Below are positions 34,664 through 48,800 of a DNA stretch of 64,000 bases, in pieces (the stretch's first letter is position 1; the number at the start of each line of letters is the position of its first letter). Below the pieces are notes generated by a model. It had not been told where the DNA came from and did not search any database. It saw only the letters and a program-made list of their open reading frames with translations. The DNA lies in the NCBI RefSeq assembly GCF_051622035.1, contig NC_135357.1, forward strand, positions 13,909,001 through 13,973,000. The letters run 5' to 3'. Source of the stretch: Arctopsyche grandis. Taxonomy: Eukaryota; Arthropoda; Insecta; Trichoptera; Hydropsychidae. A program made the position numbers and the translations under genes.

Positions 34664-37600
34664 GTGTCTATTTACGTTAATCGCAATAACAATGATGATT
34701 ATTTTCGACGATTTGGCATTGTATGTACATGCATTTGACGTACGGATACATCAAACATGAAAGTTTCGAATTTAATTTGGTCATGTTTCACTTTGAGAAA
34801 CTTAATTTTTTGAGGCGTTCCGTATAAGTATACTTGATTGCTTGCCTTACCTTTTACCTGAGCTTACCAACAAGTGTGTAATTTAAATCAGGAATACCTC
34901 ACGTTCACTTCTATATAATTTGGTGTTTCTTATTACGGTTTTCAAATCAGTGCATGACTTTGGAACGAAAGCTTCACATTCAATAAATTTTGTTTCACCT
35001 TAAAATCACCAAAAAAACGTAAAAGAGGTATGTAAAAAGCAGTATAAGTTTCAAGAATATTGATATTCAAGTAACGTCGTTGGGATAATTGATATTTGAG
35101 TCAATGTAACGGTCGTAGATTGTATGTAGAAGCATCTCATTCTATCTGTCTAAAAGGCTATCAATGCTAGAAGATATCCGTTGACGTACTTATCCTACAG
35201 GTAGATATTCTCTATCCTTATTTCAATTTATCCTATTTAATACGTATAGCTTCAAATCTATGTAAGTTAATAGGCCCAAGTTAATGAAAAAGTGCTAGAA
35301 GGATACAAGCAGTCATGTAAACACGGCCAACACTGTTGAGTAGACGAAGCCAACGGCACAGGATACTGGATCAGGTTTTGAATTCCAAGCAGAACAAAGA
35401 TCTTTGAACCTGGCCATATTTTTCAAACCGCACATATTTATATACGCTAGGCTTATGTACGCACGAAAATCAAATGTATCTATGGTCTGGTTATCGTGTA
35501 GGATTTTTGGCAAAGTTTGACCCCGCAATTATGATTGTGAACCCGATTTTTACGAGGTTCACTTGACGACCTTATACCAACGGAAAAAATATAAATATTA
35601 TTTATTCTCTTCTTGAAATGAAACTATCTAATAATGATAAATTTATAATTACACACGAATTTAGTTCCGCCTAAAAAAAGACCATTCATTAATATTAATG
35701 TACTATTGCTTTCATTTAATCTCGTTTATTTTAATGAATACATTTCCCTTTAAGGTATCGTAATATATTGCATACTCATATATCAATGCCTTTCTACTCA
35801 CTGCGTATAAATGTATATATAATAAGTAGTATTCGAAAATGTACCTGTAAATAACCCTATGTAGTTAGAATTGTTTCATATATCAAATGATGATGCTAAG
35901 TATGTATTTATTCAAATCTTCATTAGTATGTAGATATTTGGCGTACAAATCTGGATAATAATCCCAGATCCAATTCTAAAACCGGATTGGACGTCTAGTA
36001 ATTTATAACCTCTAAACGTACCGGCTTTCGTTTGAAATCTAATGCCATAAAACGACATTTGTTGCTTGAGATTCATCACTGCAGGCATATTATACGATAC
36101 AATTCATTTAAGACGTGTTGGCTATAAATGTTCAAAGCCAGTTGATTAATTATTAAAAATAAAGTTTTACCTCTTGTGAAGTATGACGTTGTATATATTA
36201 TTTAGCTCTTTTTACGATTCATGATTTGTTTTCTAAATGTCTTGAGCTGATAATGTAAATGTATAAAAAAAATGTGCATAATCGATTATATTCTCTCAAC
36301 GTGTTTTCATTCAAATTATTAATGTAAAAATTTAAATGAAGATGAGTTCTCGGTTCAATGCTAATGTGGAATAAAAAAATGCGTAAAAAAATGCACTGCA
36401 ATTGCAAATATAGATATCATATGTGTAATAAAAAAAAATAAAAACCGTTGAACTCGTTTGCAATGTTTCATTCATAAATTAATTAAAATAACGTTCCGAA
36501 AATATATACATACATATATATAATTGAGATAAGCTCATGTACGTCTGTACATACGTAATAATATGCAGCAATGTAGGTACATATACATATACATATACGT
36601 ATATACGTAGGTACATATGCATGTACATATATTGTGATTCATTTTTTACAACTTTTTATTAAGACTTATCCAACTAATTTATTGTAAACTTAAGTATTGT
36701 AACTCCTCTTACATGTTGTAAGTACATAATACATAAATATACGTATTCTTTCACTTTTCTTTTCCCTTCTAAACTACTGAATGGACAGTAAATACATACA
36801 TATAATTAATTTTAGAAAATACATTTTCAACCGGAAGTAGTGAGTTTCAAGTTTTTCTCTGAAAATTCATATCTACAAGTTTCAGCTCAAAGTTAAGTGA
36901 TACAATTAATTTGATGAAGATTTCTTCACCGGAAGTGGTAGTTTTCTCTCGTTCGTTTTTTTTCTTATACTTATATTGTTTTTGGTCTTCAAAATGTTTG
37001 TACCTATGTATGTACTATGTTTGTACCACACTAAAATAGTTTGGTACAAACATAGTAGATACAAATGTTAATATAAATAAATAAATAAATATAAAACTTT
37101 TATCTGTAATTGATGATAAGAATATCACTTAGTAAAAGGATTTCAAAAACTGGAAAAAGCCAGTTTTATGGTTGCAATGTTTAATAAGATGTTGCTCGAG
37201 AATGACTCGACCTTGAGTACCAGTATTAAAATTTAATTCTCAATTTGAGCTGAATTGAAATTTCATATATGTATGTACATACTTACATATATTTGGTTTT
37301 CATATATAATTATAATTATTAGTTTCTCGCTGTAAGTGTAAGAACTCCCCCATGAACTACCATTATTTCTTCTCTTTCATAAGTTTCCGTTAGGAAATGT
37401 CCGCCATCTGCCTTACGACTTCTCCATACGCTACGTACCAGTTCGCGGTTCCCATTCCGTGACTTTCTTATTTCACATGTCCAGTTCTACAATTTGACAA
37501 TGTATGTGAGTGTACATACAGATCGATTGTAGCCTTGATTAGACCCGATAAAGTCAATAATAGTTCTCCTTGACTCGTTCTTGAAATCTATATTATAAAT

Positions 37601-37888
37601 GAAAGAATAACTCACCTCAATTCATCTTCATAGACGAGAGTAACTAAAATAAAAGTCGAAGAAATCTATTGTTGACCATTTTTTTCTTACCTATCTCTTA
37701 AAGTCTAAACCTTTTATTACATCACTTTTGTAATTTTCTTATTTCAACAACAGCGAATATAATATTGGGTGGGTCGAGATAGGAATACAGTGGGCCGAGA
37801 TAGGAATAGTTTTTGTTTAGCTTTCTACAATTTTGTTTCCAAAATATGTTTTTATATAATTAATTATAATATAATTATAAAATACTAG
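34664..37888. other. Intergenic, microsatellite-rich
   Basis: No coding signal. ACATATACATATACATATACG-type repeats occur at 36570-36630, and a small palindrome GTTTGTACCACAC / GTTTGGTACAAAC lies at 37018-37052. Confidence 0.4.
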
Positions 37889-38110
37889 TGGTTTTACCAG
37901 ACTTCGCTCAGTATTTGTAATATAAACAGCTTAAATATGGCAAAACAATCTTAGAGTAAACATTCATTTGTTTCATTTGAATCAAAAAAAAAATTCAACG
38001 ATGTCGATATCGTCGTCATAGAAACTTTAATTTGTTTTCGATGTTCCTAACAAACCTTACATACAAAGTATATATTAGATGATAATTTTAAAGTGGTTTA
38101 AAGTAGTAAT
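37889..38110 (+). mobile_element. ACTAG-type short repeat, copy 3
   Basis: It starts CTAGTGGTTTTACCAGACTTC, then GTATTTGTAATATAAACAGC and ATGTCGATATCGTCGTCATA. It faces the opposite-strand copy at 38240-38472 about 130 bp away. Confidence 0.65.
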
Positions 38111-38239
38111 TCCTTGAATGCAGAAAACATCATAAAATAGTTTTTAATTAAAATTTTATCTTTTCGTAATAACTATTTTTTCGAACGATATGTCAAAAAA
38201 AAACATTTTTAAAGTAAAGATCCCGACTCACATACATCT

Positions 38240-38472
38240 AATATATAATTTCGAAAGAGACTTTGTAACTATGTATGTATGTATGTAAGTATGTGAGGTT
38301 TGTTGATAGCGTCGAAAACAAATCAAAGTTTCTATGACGATTATTCGATATATATTTTTTTCGATTCAAATAAATAAAAAATAAAAACAGATGAATATTT
38401 AATATTAGATTCGCCATTTTTAAGCTGTTTATATTACAAATACTGAGCGAAGCCGGGTAAAACAACTAGTAT
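38240..38472 (-). mobile_element. ACTAG-type short repeat, minus copy
   Basis: It reads ATAATTTCGAAAGAGACTTT at the left and ends GAGCGAAGCCGGGTAAAACA then ACTAG at the right. It is the inverse of the copy at 37889, so the two could form a large foldback. Confidence 0.7.
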
Positions 38473-38569
38473 ATAATATATTTAATGCTAGTTTAATAAG
38501 GGTGGCTTGAAATTCAGTCCTTATTGGTCCTGCTCGACCAATATCGGCAACGTATGTATGTATTATATG

Positions 38570-38748
38570 TACATGTCTTTCCCCGAAAATATGACCTACC
38601 CCGAAAATAAGCCCTACCATGATTTTAAAAGATTTTATCGGTATATGTACCTAAAGGTAAGAAGGTACACCCGAAAATAAGCCCTAGTGCAGTTTTCGAG
38701 TGTAAAATTAATATAAAGCAGGGTTTTATTTTCGGGGAAAAACGGTAC
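38570..38748. mobile_element. CCCCGAAAATAAGCCCTA short MITE
   Basis: Three internal CCGAAAATAAGCCCTA-like units (38583, 38600 and 38670) lie between inverted ends TTTCCCCGAAAATA and TATTTTCGGGGAAA. Sequences of this type are found as short DNA elements in many animals, from general recall. Confidence 0.6.
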
Positions 38749-38789
38749 ACATTTATTTCCATAGTGTCTTGGTAATTGAAACGAAGTCG

Positions 38790-39758
38790 CCATTATCATA
38801 AATTATGTCAGGCCTTCGTCATCATTCAATGGATGATAGCTTTTTCTATCTTTCATTCCTGCCTATGTTATATGTACATATGTATGTACATATAATATTC
38901 ATCTAATGTATTCCAATAAAAAAATTTAGTTCATCCATTCATTGGCCATCCGAAATCGTAGAAATTTATTTACGAAAAAAATATCTGCATTTTATGGTTG
39001 ATATTTTTTGAATTAAAATTCACATTGAAAAGTGTAACATGATACAAAATACTGTCAATGATTCGTCAATGTTCGTAGTTAGAGCCTGTTATAACTCTTA
39101 AATATTATTAAAAGATTCATAATTTTTATTGCTGCAGTTTCATCTGTGTTATCTTTTTCATCATAACTTACAGAGTTACATGGGTCATAGCTTGTGAATT
39201 ATATTAGTCGTAAATTACGACCTATGTAACCCTCAAATGAATTATATTTCACTATCCATAATCATATTATAGATAATGTGTATAATCAATTTCACATACT
39301 TTATCACCTTTTTTCTCAATTTTAAGATGTTATCTCTAACACTTAAGGACTAAGAATACATAAATCTAGTAAGTATTAGTAAGTAGCTGTCCTACACAAG
39401 AATTTGTTTATTAAAATTGTATTCTGCGATTGGGTAAAATTATTATTTTGATTTTATAAATAAGTACTTCCATTGCCCTAATAAGCACTTTACACGATTA
39501 ATTTTGCTGACGCTTCCTTATTATATTGACAGTATAGAGTACATATATTATCATATTAATTTAAATGATTTGTCGTATTAAACAGAAATAAAATAAAATA
39601 TTAAACATAGAAAAAATAGAGTTTAAATAGAGATAGAAGTAAACGCGTTAGTAATATTGATCGTCTATAATAAACTTCATTTGTATTTGTACTTGAAGAT
39701 GTAGTATAAATTGTTGTTGGGAAATACAAGTATTTGAGACATAAGTGATTATTTAAGT
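38790..39758. other. Intergenic, minor RTE-like tail
   Basis: The left 70 bp (GGCCTTCGTCATCATTCAAT...) resembles the extreme 3' tail of an RTE element on the minus strand. The rest is AT-rich and unassigned; 39751-39758 is the target duplication of the neighbouring hAT element. Confidence 0.35.
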
Positions 39759-40917
39759 CGGCGTTTTTCAACCGTCCGTTTTTCAAGTCCACGTGGCCTA
39801 CTTGGGGCCCCAGAATATTTCAAGGGAGGCACAAGTCAAAGATCAACTTTTGGGGAGGAATGACAAGCTCCAGTGAAGTCACAATCAGATTAAAATAAAA
39901 GTAAATTTAAATGATATTCCAAAATAAAGCTAAAATGTTTTATTTGTCTTCAGACATTTGCATCTCATAAACAAAGACAGGTGGAAGTCGAAACAGTGAT
40001 AAATTTTGTAATTGATAGTAATTTTGAACTGCAAGAAAGTCTTAAATCAAGTAATATGAGAGATCAAGTTAGATTTAAACTAAATTTCTGGATAATCATT
40101 GAAATGGCGATTACGTTTCCACAGCTCTGAGAAAGGGCTGAAGGTTATATTACATTGTCTTATCTCGTTTAATCTGGAGTATTTTGAGAGGAGATAAATG
40201 AGTTATTTATCTCATGTCATTGCCAACATTAAATTAAGTAAACTTATTAAATTTATTACATTACGATATTATTTTTTTTTTAACAGAAACAAACTACATT
40301 ACAACGTACATAACATAACATTGATACCAAAAAAGTTTCTAAAAATAAATTCTGACAATGATATAAAATAAAAACAAAGAAGAAAAGGTTTAAATAGTTG
40401 GAAATATGAGATATATGTGATATTAAGAATAGTGACTAATTAGTAGAAATTGAAAGCAATAAAATGGAGCAATATGAGGAGGAATACTGTGAAGAAAAGA
40501 GCAAGATGAACATATACATATGTATAAAAAAAATCTTGTAAAATGGAATTACAGGAATAGTTGGTAGAACAGGGATTAATGTGAAACAATGAAGGATTAT
40601 GGAGAGATCTAATCGGACAATGGAATATCTTGCTTAACAAATAAAGTCTATCAATTTTGTTTGTCAAAAAGAATATATTTATTTCATTTTATTTTTAAAA
40701 TTAAACTATACAGAAATAAATACATATTATATGTACATACATTCATAAAAAAAATAAAGTTCAAGCAATGAAAGTAGTCACATAACATATACATACATAA
40801 TAATATTTAGTGGTGTAGTCGGGCCAGGTCGGGGTAGGTCGCCGCCCTGGCACTTTGATTGATATGAAAATTGTTTTATGAGTAAAATTAAAAAATATTT
40901 TGGCTAATATTAATAAC

Positions 40918-41275
40918 ACTTGAGACGAGAAGAATAAGAGGCTACTTAATCGAAATCTTTAAAATAACAAATAATCATCATAATTGGATTATGTCCAAAC
41001 TCATAACGTTCAATGAAAACACTCATCTTAGAGGTCACACTCTCAAACTCCAAAAAGAAAAATCGAACAAATTGATCAGAGATTCCTTCTTTTTAAAAAA
41101 AGTGATTAAAGTTTGGAATAATCTTCCCAACAATGTAGTAAATTCTGAAAACCATAATATTTTTAAAAACAACCTAGATGTCTTTCTTAAACCTGAAGAT
41201 TTTTGTAATTCTTCATTTCCAATATCTTTTCTACATTTTCATTTTCGTTTGTTATTTTATTAAGTTTTTAGAAAA
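40918..41275 (+). mobile_element. CR1-like LINE 3' fragment, copy C
   Basis: It encodes ETRRIRGYLIEIFKI, then NTHLRGHTLKLQKEKS, DSFFLKKVIKVWNNLPNNVV and FKNNLDVFLK. It is the best-preserved protein sequence of the three copies, but the 3' hairpin and (TAAA)n tail are not obvious. It is nested in a hAT-like element. Confidence 0.85.
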
Positions 41276-41478
41276 TATAAAAAACATCATAATTTCAACA
41301 AGAATTTTTGTTAATTAGCATTTGATTTTTTTTTTAAAACATTTCAACTAACAATATTAGGATACATATTTTTTAAGTGATGAAAAAAGAGGGGGGGGGG
41401 GTCATAAAAATTAAACACCGCCCTGGTTTTTTTTTATTTAGCACTGAGAAAAATTGGGAATGTCTTGCATCAACAGTC

Positions 41479-41528
41479 AGTACCATTGATGTATAATACA
41501 ATGTGTATTACATCAATGGTCAGTACCA
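41479..41528. repeat. Palindrome GTACCATTGATGTA...
   Basis: CAGTACCATTGATGTA with a short AT-rich centre is mirrored by TACATCAATGGTCAGTAC-like sequence. The half-site CCATTGATGTATAATACA also appears alone near 7391. Confidence 0.7.
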
Positions 41529-41949
41529 ATATATGTATGTGTATGAGTATGGTTCATTAAAAATATATTTTATTTTTCTCTCGAGCAACTATTATGGGTA
41601 GGAAGGGCACAGAAAAATATTGAACTCAAAAAGGTGCTCAAACTTTGCTCAAACTGGTCCAAAAAGTTTGAAAAACGCTGATTTAAATCTTTAATCAACT
41701 ACTACTCGAACGTAGTCACGCTGATCAAACGAACTAGAGAAACATGTGGATAAATGTCTGAATCGACGGTGATACCGGCAAATAATCGATTTTCAAACAA
41801 TTTAAATGCACTCTTTTGTTTTCTTTACGAGCGCTTAAAAATCGTAAGTTGGTACCGTGTGAGCAATTTCGAACGCAAAAGCGACGCGGCAACACAAGCG
41901 ACTGAAAAAGTCCGCGAGCTTTTTCAGTTGCATCACATTCAAATGTAGT

Positions 41950-42875
41950 GCGATATTGGCGCGAGCGGTTACATAAGCGAACAGCTGAACGGCCGCGATA
42001 GGGTCAGACGTTCGTTACGCGGAGGGAGCGAGACGGCGAGAGAGCCGACGAGTGCGAGAGAGCGAGAGAGCCAAAGGACGAAACTGCACGAGCAACCGCT
42101 CTGTCGTAGCCACTATCCACTCTCGACTCTCCACTATCCACGATCAGTGTCGCTGGGTCGGGTGGTTCGCCACGCCAGTCGGGTCGCGAGGTTTGCCGCG
42201 AACCCTAGCCAGTCGCGGCGAGGCTTCCGTCCGCAACGGTCGCTCTTCGTTCGTCGCTCCTCAATCGTCAGGCGTTTGACGTCGAACGTCGAACGTGGAA
42301 CGTCGATCACGGAATATACTGACCACCTCTCGCAACGGTCAGTGCAAATCGACACTCGCAAACACCCGCCAAAATTCAACCACGATCCTCGCCACATCGT
42401 TACGCACTACCTCATTATATTTACAACATTAACAACACAAACAATCCCGTCGCTTCTTCTTCCCTTTCCTTTTGCCTCGTCCCCTCCCCTATCACGATGC
42501 ATGCGTTGTAAACACTGACTTATGCAGCACCAGTCCGCTGCAACGGTCGACCGATTTTCATTCATGAATGCACTTCGGATGCGAATATTTGTAAACCGTG
42601 TTTGTTATTGTTGTTGCAGGCTCCGTCGTGAATGGAAACGAGAGCCGAAGACGAAGACGATTTCGCCCGCTCTCGTCGTTTGACCATGAAGTTTTGAATT
42701 CGGTCTGGTGTCGGATTTTGGCGCGCGTTTTTGGAATAATGCGTTTCGCAAAGGCGCCGCTGGCTGTCAAACGGTGCAGCCGGGCGGCGCTCAAAGTGCG
42801 GCGCGCGCTCTAATCGATCCGAAACCGCTCTTACCCGAAGATCCCTTCACTCTTATCCGAAGACTCGGAGCCATC
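41950..42875 (+). promoter_or_regulatory. Promoter and 5' UTR region of the KEN/DSG gene
   Basis: A sharp GC-rich island starts near 41880. It carries a TTGGCGCGAG motif (41955), GA-rich repeats (GCGAGAGAGCGAGAGAGCC, 42053-42072) of the kind bound by GAGA factor, and an E2F-like TTTTGGCGCGCG at 42716-42727. A good acceptor, TTGTTGTTGCAG, ends at 42619. This suggests a 5' UTR intron, possibly from a donor GTAAAC at 42508, giving a short intron. There is no TATA box. The transcription start is not determined. Confidence 0.5.
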
Positions 42876-45800
42876 ATGGATGTTCAAGACGGGTGCGATC
42901 TCACCGAGTGAGTACATTCATGTTTTATTTTGTGGAAGTACTGCAATGTTAATTGGCCCTTTCTTCTCTTCGAGAATGTGGGACAAGTGGCGCACCCTTC
43001 GTTCGGGTCGCGCCTGATTGTTTATTTTTTTATTTTTTTGAATTACCATACAATGATGATGATGGTATTGACGATTGGCCGTTGAAAAATCTCGCTCGTC
43101 GGACTGGCAAAGGGTTGAGCGGAAACGCCGATCACACTTGATCAGTCGGTAATAAAGTTAAAACAATCCCATCATTGAAAGGAAGTTCAATAACACGTGT
43201 GCCCGCCCCCCTGCACTGTTCGTATAGCAGTTTGTTTTGAATCACTCGGAAGTGTTTTCGTAAATCGGTCAACTGATTATTTCGCACATTGCGATCGCGC
43301 ACACAACAATCGTTGACGCGAAGACGGAATATCTGGCACTCGATTTCTCATTAGTATGATAGTTCGTATGGTTGGAGTTTTCAGGTGCCAGATGTTCCGT
43401 GATCGAGATTTTAGTGACGTGTGCGAGATCGCTTCTTGTGGATTAATTACCGAACCTCGTAAACAGTTGGGTGACTCTCGATTTGAATGTAATTTTGTGG
43501 AAGAAATTGTTGATAAGGTGTACGTATATTATTATATTCATCATAATTTGGATTTTAAAATTGAGGCCGCCAAGAATTGTAATCACTGTTTTTTTGTATA
43601 TCTGTGAAATGTTTTTCAGCTATGACCAGAATTGTAACTGATGATGTTCGCAAAGCACTTTATATTCTTTAAATGTAGAAAATGTCTCTTTTATTGACTG
43701 TTTATCTATAATAATACGTCTTTTAGGGATATGCTTATATTTTTTGTTATTCATTTCTAGATTTGTATATCGCTATACGAAGGTATAATTAGTAAAAATA
43801 CTGTACACTAAATGTACATATTTATCTATACAAAACTGGGAACTTATCAGGTTTCTATACACCCCTTTAGAACTAAAGTCTTCTAGTATTCTTACAGGAT
43901 ATGTATAATAGAGACAGGATGTTCAAGATGGTAAAACATTGTCAATAAATACGCAAAAGTATCTCATTTTCTATATGTATGTTGATATATTAAGTTGGGA
44001 TGTATTTTATCTCACGAGTCATATACATACGTATTTTTTTTTAACTTTTTTCTGATGAAAACAGTACAAACGAACAGATTTTTGACGGGTGTATTTATAT
44101 TCGGTTATTTCAATGCCGCCACAGAAAATACGTATAATTTTTCTGTATTATCCGAACATTTTTAAGAATGAGTTTCGTGTTTTGCGCTCGACGATATTGA
44201 CTAAATTTGGTCGTCGTGGTGGTAAAAACAGAACAAAAAGCCATGTTGAATTGCAATGTTGGTACTTAGTGAGGAGACCGCAGCCTCTCATCTCGGACAC
44301 GTTATCATTATGTTGTTGGGGTCTTCGAAAGAGCGCTCACGCACGTATGCGCACACACTGCCTGACAAGTGTTATTATCCCTTGATGTTGGCCGCCGCCA
44401 CTCGAAAAGGTTGACGACCACTATGAAAAGCCCCGAGTATCGCTCATTGTCTTAAACTTTCGTTGTCTATCTGCCCTCTTTGCATGTTTACATACTCGAG
44501 TGCCATTTTGCCTCGTCCCTCTCCGGCTCTTATTCAATTTTAATGAGACGCGCGCTCTTCTCGTTAACGACTCGTTTCTCGTCAATAGAGATTCATTAAC
44601 TGATTGATATTCCCCGCTGTCCTTTCAGTGTGTGAGCGCTTTTTTATTCCGTCACATCCTACTCTGCTTGAGTGTTCACTGGTGTTTTTATTTTTAAATT
44701 TTTTTTCGTGTATTGTAAATCAATACTGATGCGAGTTCGTTGGTGAATCTGTGTCGAGATAAAAGCCACCCGCCGATCTCCCCCCGAGCGGTGTTCGTGC
44801 TCTCGCCTTATTTTGCACTGAATGTATTGTAATTTCAGACTTTTGGTGCTTGAAACGGTGGGTTTCTTTGAAACGAGTGTTCGAATCGTTCGATGGCTAT
44901 TGAAAGTCGTGCGTAGATACTATATCTCTTGAATTACTCATCCAAAAAAAAATCGAATGAAAAACTGCATCGTAAACAACATCTGAAACATTGTGCATGT
45001 GCAATCGTGTGAATTTTGTCGTTGAATCGTCCTTATCAACTTCAGATTGTATGGCATATAAGAGTTTCAAAGATTCAAAATGTTTATATGAAATATGAAA
45101 AAACCAGTGCACTATCGTTAATTTCATAGAGAAACCATGCTTTTTGATCTCTTGCTTTGTACACTAATGAACAGTGTATTGCTATTTGCAATTGCACGAT
45201 AACTGTTCAACTAAATAATCTGTAAAATTAAGTAGGGGCGGCGAGCAGGCGTTTCTGATAGCCAGCTGTCATAGCGTCGATCTGATAGTCGATTCGAATG
45301 AAATTTTGATGATTTCCTTAATGGTTAAATTCCTCAAGTGTTATGTCAGAGATATTTGTTTACTTTAATCCGAGCTCACGGTAAAATATCAAAGCTATCG
45401 GAAGAGTGAAGTGGCTCAAAATGAACAAAGATTGCGCAACGTGCAACCAGTTAATGAAACTAATTAAAAACCTTTTTTTTTACTAATAAAGGCTAAAAGC
45501 CAATAATTTCATACTTTTGAAACAATTAGTAGTTGATCTCTCAAATATGAATGTTTGAGCTGAAATCATGTTGTCGATTAAGTTTTGAATGTTCTACTTT
45601 ATGTCTGAAATTTTTATATATTAAAAGAAAGATGTATGTGAAGTGTATTTGAGAAAAATCAGCTTAATGAATATCCACCAGGAAAGCGCATTGTTGTTTG
45701 TTTACCTCTCAATATGTATATGAATAAAATTAAATGAATATTTTATACTGGTGGTTTTACCCGACTTCGCTCGGTATTTGTAATATAAACCGCTTAAACA

Positions 45801-48800
45801 TGGCTAATCTAATAGTAAACTTATTAAATTTATTTGAATAGTTTTACTTTATTTAACTTTAATTGAATATATTCAATTGTTTTTTTTATTAAATTTAACG
45901 TCACGGAGTCTACCACCCAAACCTTACATAGTTACATACATTAAATCTTACAAAGTCTCTTTCGAAATTTTATATTAAAATATTGTATCTATGTACATAA
46001 TAGGCGCTATAATTGTACCAATCGTTATATCTTGTCTTCGAGTTGTGTTTGAATAGGCCGTAATTGAGTCGAATCTCACACAGATAGTTAAGACGGACAG
46101 CTGCCGTTTCTCGGTAACGCCACTCGTTTACACGATTTAATTTACAATTTAAAAAATAATTCATCTAAACACGTTTGAATTGTGCTCGTACTTGTACTGG
46201 CACTAACTAGCCTTGGTGCGCATCGCGCTCCTTCAGGGTTCATCAATCTTTTCGAACGGATGAAAAAGACGGGGACGGTTTTGTTCGTCGATCTTTATTT
46301 GCGTCTATGTCGATCGGATGCTGGAAGATCGCTTTTTCGAAACAAAACTGCAAAAACTCAGGCAAATCGTATCGAAACGTAATGTAATGGAATACGTGAG
46401 AGGTTTGCCCGTCCGGGTTTTCGCGGTCAAATGGCGACTTTCGATATCGCGCGTCGAAAGCGAAAACGTTCTCGACTTTAATTTTACCACACACTTCGTT
46501 ACATACATACGTCCACACTATTTATTTTATTGCACACTTCTCGAGATGAGATACACACATCGAGACACCGCAAACGACAAATTTTATTTTCGCAATTTGC
46601 AATATCTTCTCGTACATACATATATATGTATGTACATCGTGGCGGTGAACCGCGAATATTAATACGTATTTATTTTGTCGTATGAGATAACACCGCAAAA
46701 GCGTGTAAGGAAAAGGTGAATGAATCAAAATATTGTACTCATCGGAGATTATTATTATTATATCTTGGATATTCAATTCTGGGTAGTTTCGTGCTTTGAT
46801 TCGCGTTTATTAGAGATGGAACTCGACAAGACCGGTTGCCGACAAAACTGGTCAGAATGTTATTGTATTTATTTTATTATGATATGTATTGTGTTGTAAA
46901 ATTGTTCTTGTACGAGAAAATCAAACCAAAAGTTGTGCCAATCGTTGATGGAAAGCACTCATACGTATGTCTAATTGAGACAATTGACTAGTTTTTGTCG
47001 TCGGTCAGTGGAATGGTGGACTCTTTTTTGCGTTGAAAACCGACTCTGCTGATGTGCTGCATCACGATCAGCTGCACGCCGAACTGATCTCGACCCGTGC
47101 ATCAGCTGGTGGTTTGCCATTTGCAACTCTAAAAAATGTACATCCACATAACTGTTTAAACTTCTTGTTGTAGCCGCAGTTCCCGTTTGGCGATATTCCC
47201 TACACTTCTTTTTCCATTGGTAAACTTTCTTAATTTTTTTTAATTGCGGGGTGGTTGAAATTTTTATATTCAGCGCTGCAGACGACATTTGCAGATGAAC
47301 TAGATCCATATAATAAAAAAAAGAAATGAATCGTGCAATTCTAGTTGATTTTTTATTTAGTAAAGATGTTTCTATCGTATAAAATTTTGATCAAACAAAA
47401 CAACAAATCATGCAAAATGGTCAAGTAAAAAGCTAGGTTTTCTATTGTATTCGTTTCTTATGAAAAATGTATATATATGTATATAGTACTAGTGGTTTTA
47501 CTAGTGTATTTGTAATATAAACCGATTATACATGGTCAATCTAATAGTAAACATTTAATTTAATTTATTTGAATAGTTTTGATTTTATTTAAATATTCAT
47601 TTGTTTTTTTTTCTTAAATTGAAATTCTACGAACCAACAATAGTTACATAGTAACATACAAAGTCTCTTTCGAAATTATATATTAATATTTATTTCGAAG
47701 AATATTCTTGAATACTAGTATTGTGACCTTTGATATTTCAACGGGTGGATTCGGGGCATACATATAACATTAAAATAAAGCTACATGCTTAATATAATAA
47801 TAATGACTAACAACAAATGTCGCCGGAACCGAAATTGGAATCGGAATCTGGACTGAAGTAGGAAATGGGAATCTTTATTTTGAAATCTCCATACTTGTCG
47901 ATGCCCTCGCCATATGTACACAAACATTCCGTCCGTTTTTTATATACTATTATTATCACTAGTATTGTGCCCGTCGATGTTTCAAAGGCTGGTTTCGGAA
48001 AAAGAATTAAAATAAAGTTATATGTATAATAATAATAACAAACAACAGCAATATTGTCGTCGTAACTGCAATCGGAACCGAAGTCGCACAACCGGAAATA
48101 GGAATCGAAACCGAAACTGGAACCGGAAACGGAACCCGAATCGAAATCGATGAAACAACTCTTGGTAATTCAATTTTTTTGTTGTTGAAATCTCCATACT
48201 TGTCGATGCACTCGCCACATACTCTCATACATCCATCCATTTTTTTACATACCTCTTATATATATATTACATGATAACACGATATCTATATATTACTTCT
48301 ACACGATATCTACCTATATATTCCCAATTTTGTACTTATGTAGTTTCGTAACTATTTCCCAATTGTGCGTGTATATGTATTTTTATTACAAGGCTATTTG
48401 GTTTGATCATTTTTGAATGGTTTGGTGTTCAATAACAGCACTACTGTTCAATTAGATATTAGAAGGACTTTATCTTAAAAGGATCTACACACATATCTGT
48501 CTTGTTCTATACCTCTTTTCCCATTTGAGAGCTTCTCCGGCGCTATCAGTATCGACGTATATTTTTGTAGATCTTTTTTGATTTTGTTCAGAACGAGTTT
48601 TCGTTTAAAGTTTATCACAGTATACCCAAGTATCGTCTGTTTTTTTTAATCTTAAGTCTCCCGCGTTGATGTCGACCACACGTAGAGCCCTGCATACATA
48701 TATTTGTAGTTTGAATGTTTTGTCAGCTGCTTCGTATATTATGTATGCCGTATTTAAACCGAATTATGATATATTTATCCGCCAGATAACATTTCTTGCG

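Larger units (their letters stand above)
39759..41680. mobile_element. hAT-like element containing a LINE fragment
   Basis: The ends CGGCGTTTTTCAA and TTGAAAAACGCTG are inverted and flanked by ATTTAAGT (39751-39758) and ATTTAAAT (41681-41688), an 8-bp duplication with one change. The subterminal GGCCTACTTGGGGCCCC part resembles other hAT ends. No hAT transposase is recognisable in the 1.9 kb. A CR1-like LINE piece sits at 40918-41275, a G10 tract at 41391 and a 50-nt palindrome at 41479-41528. Confidence 0.75.
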
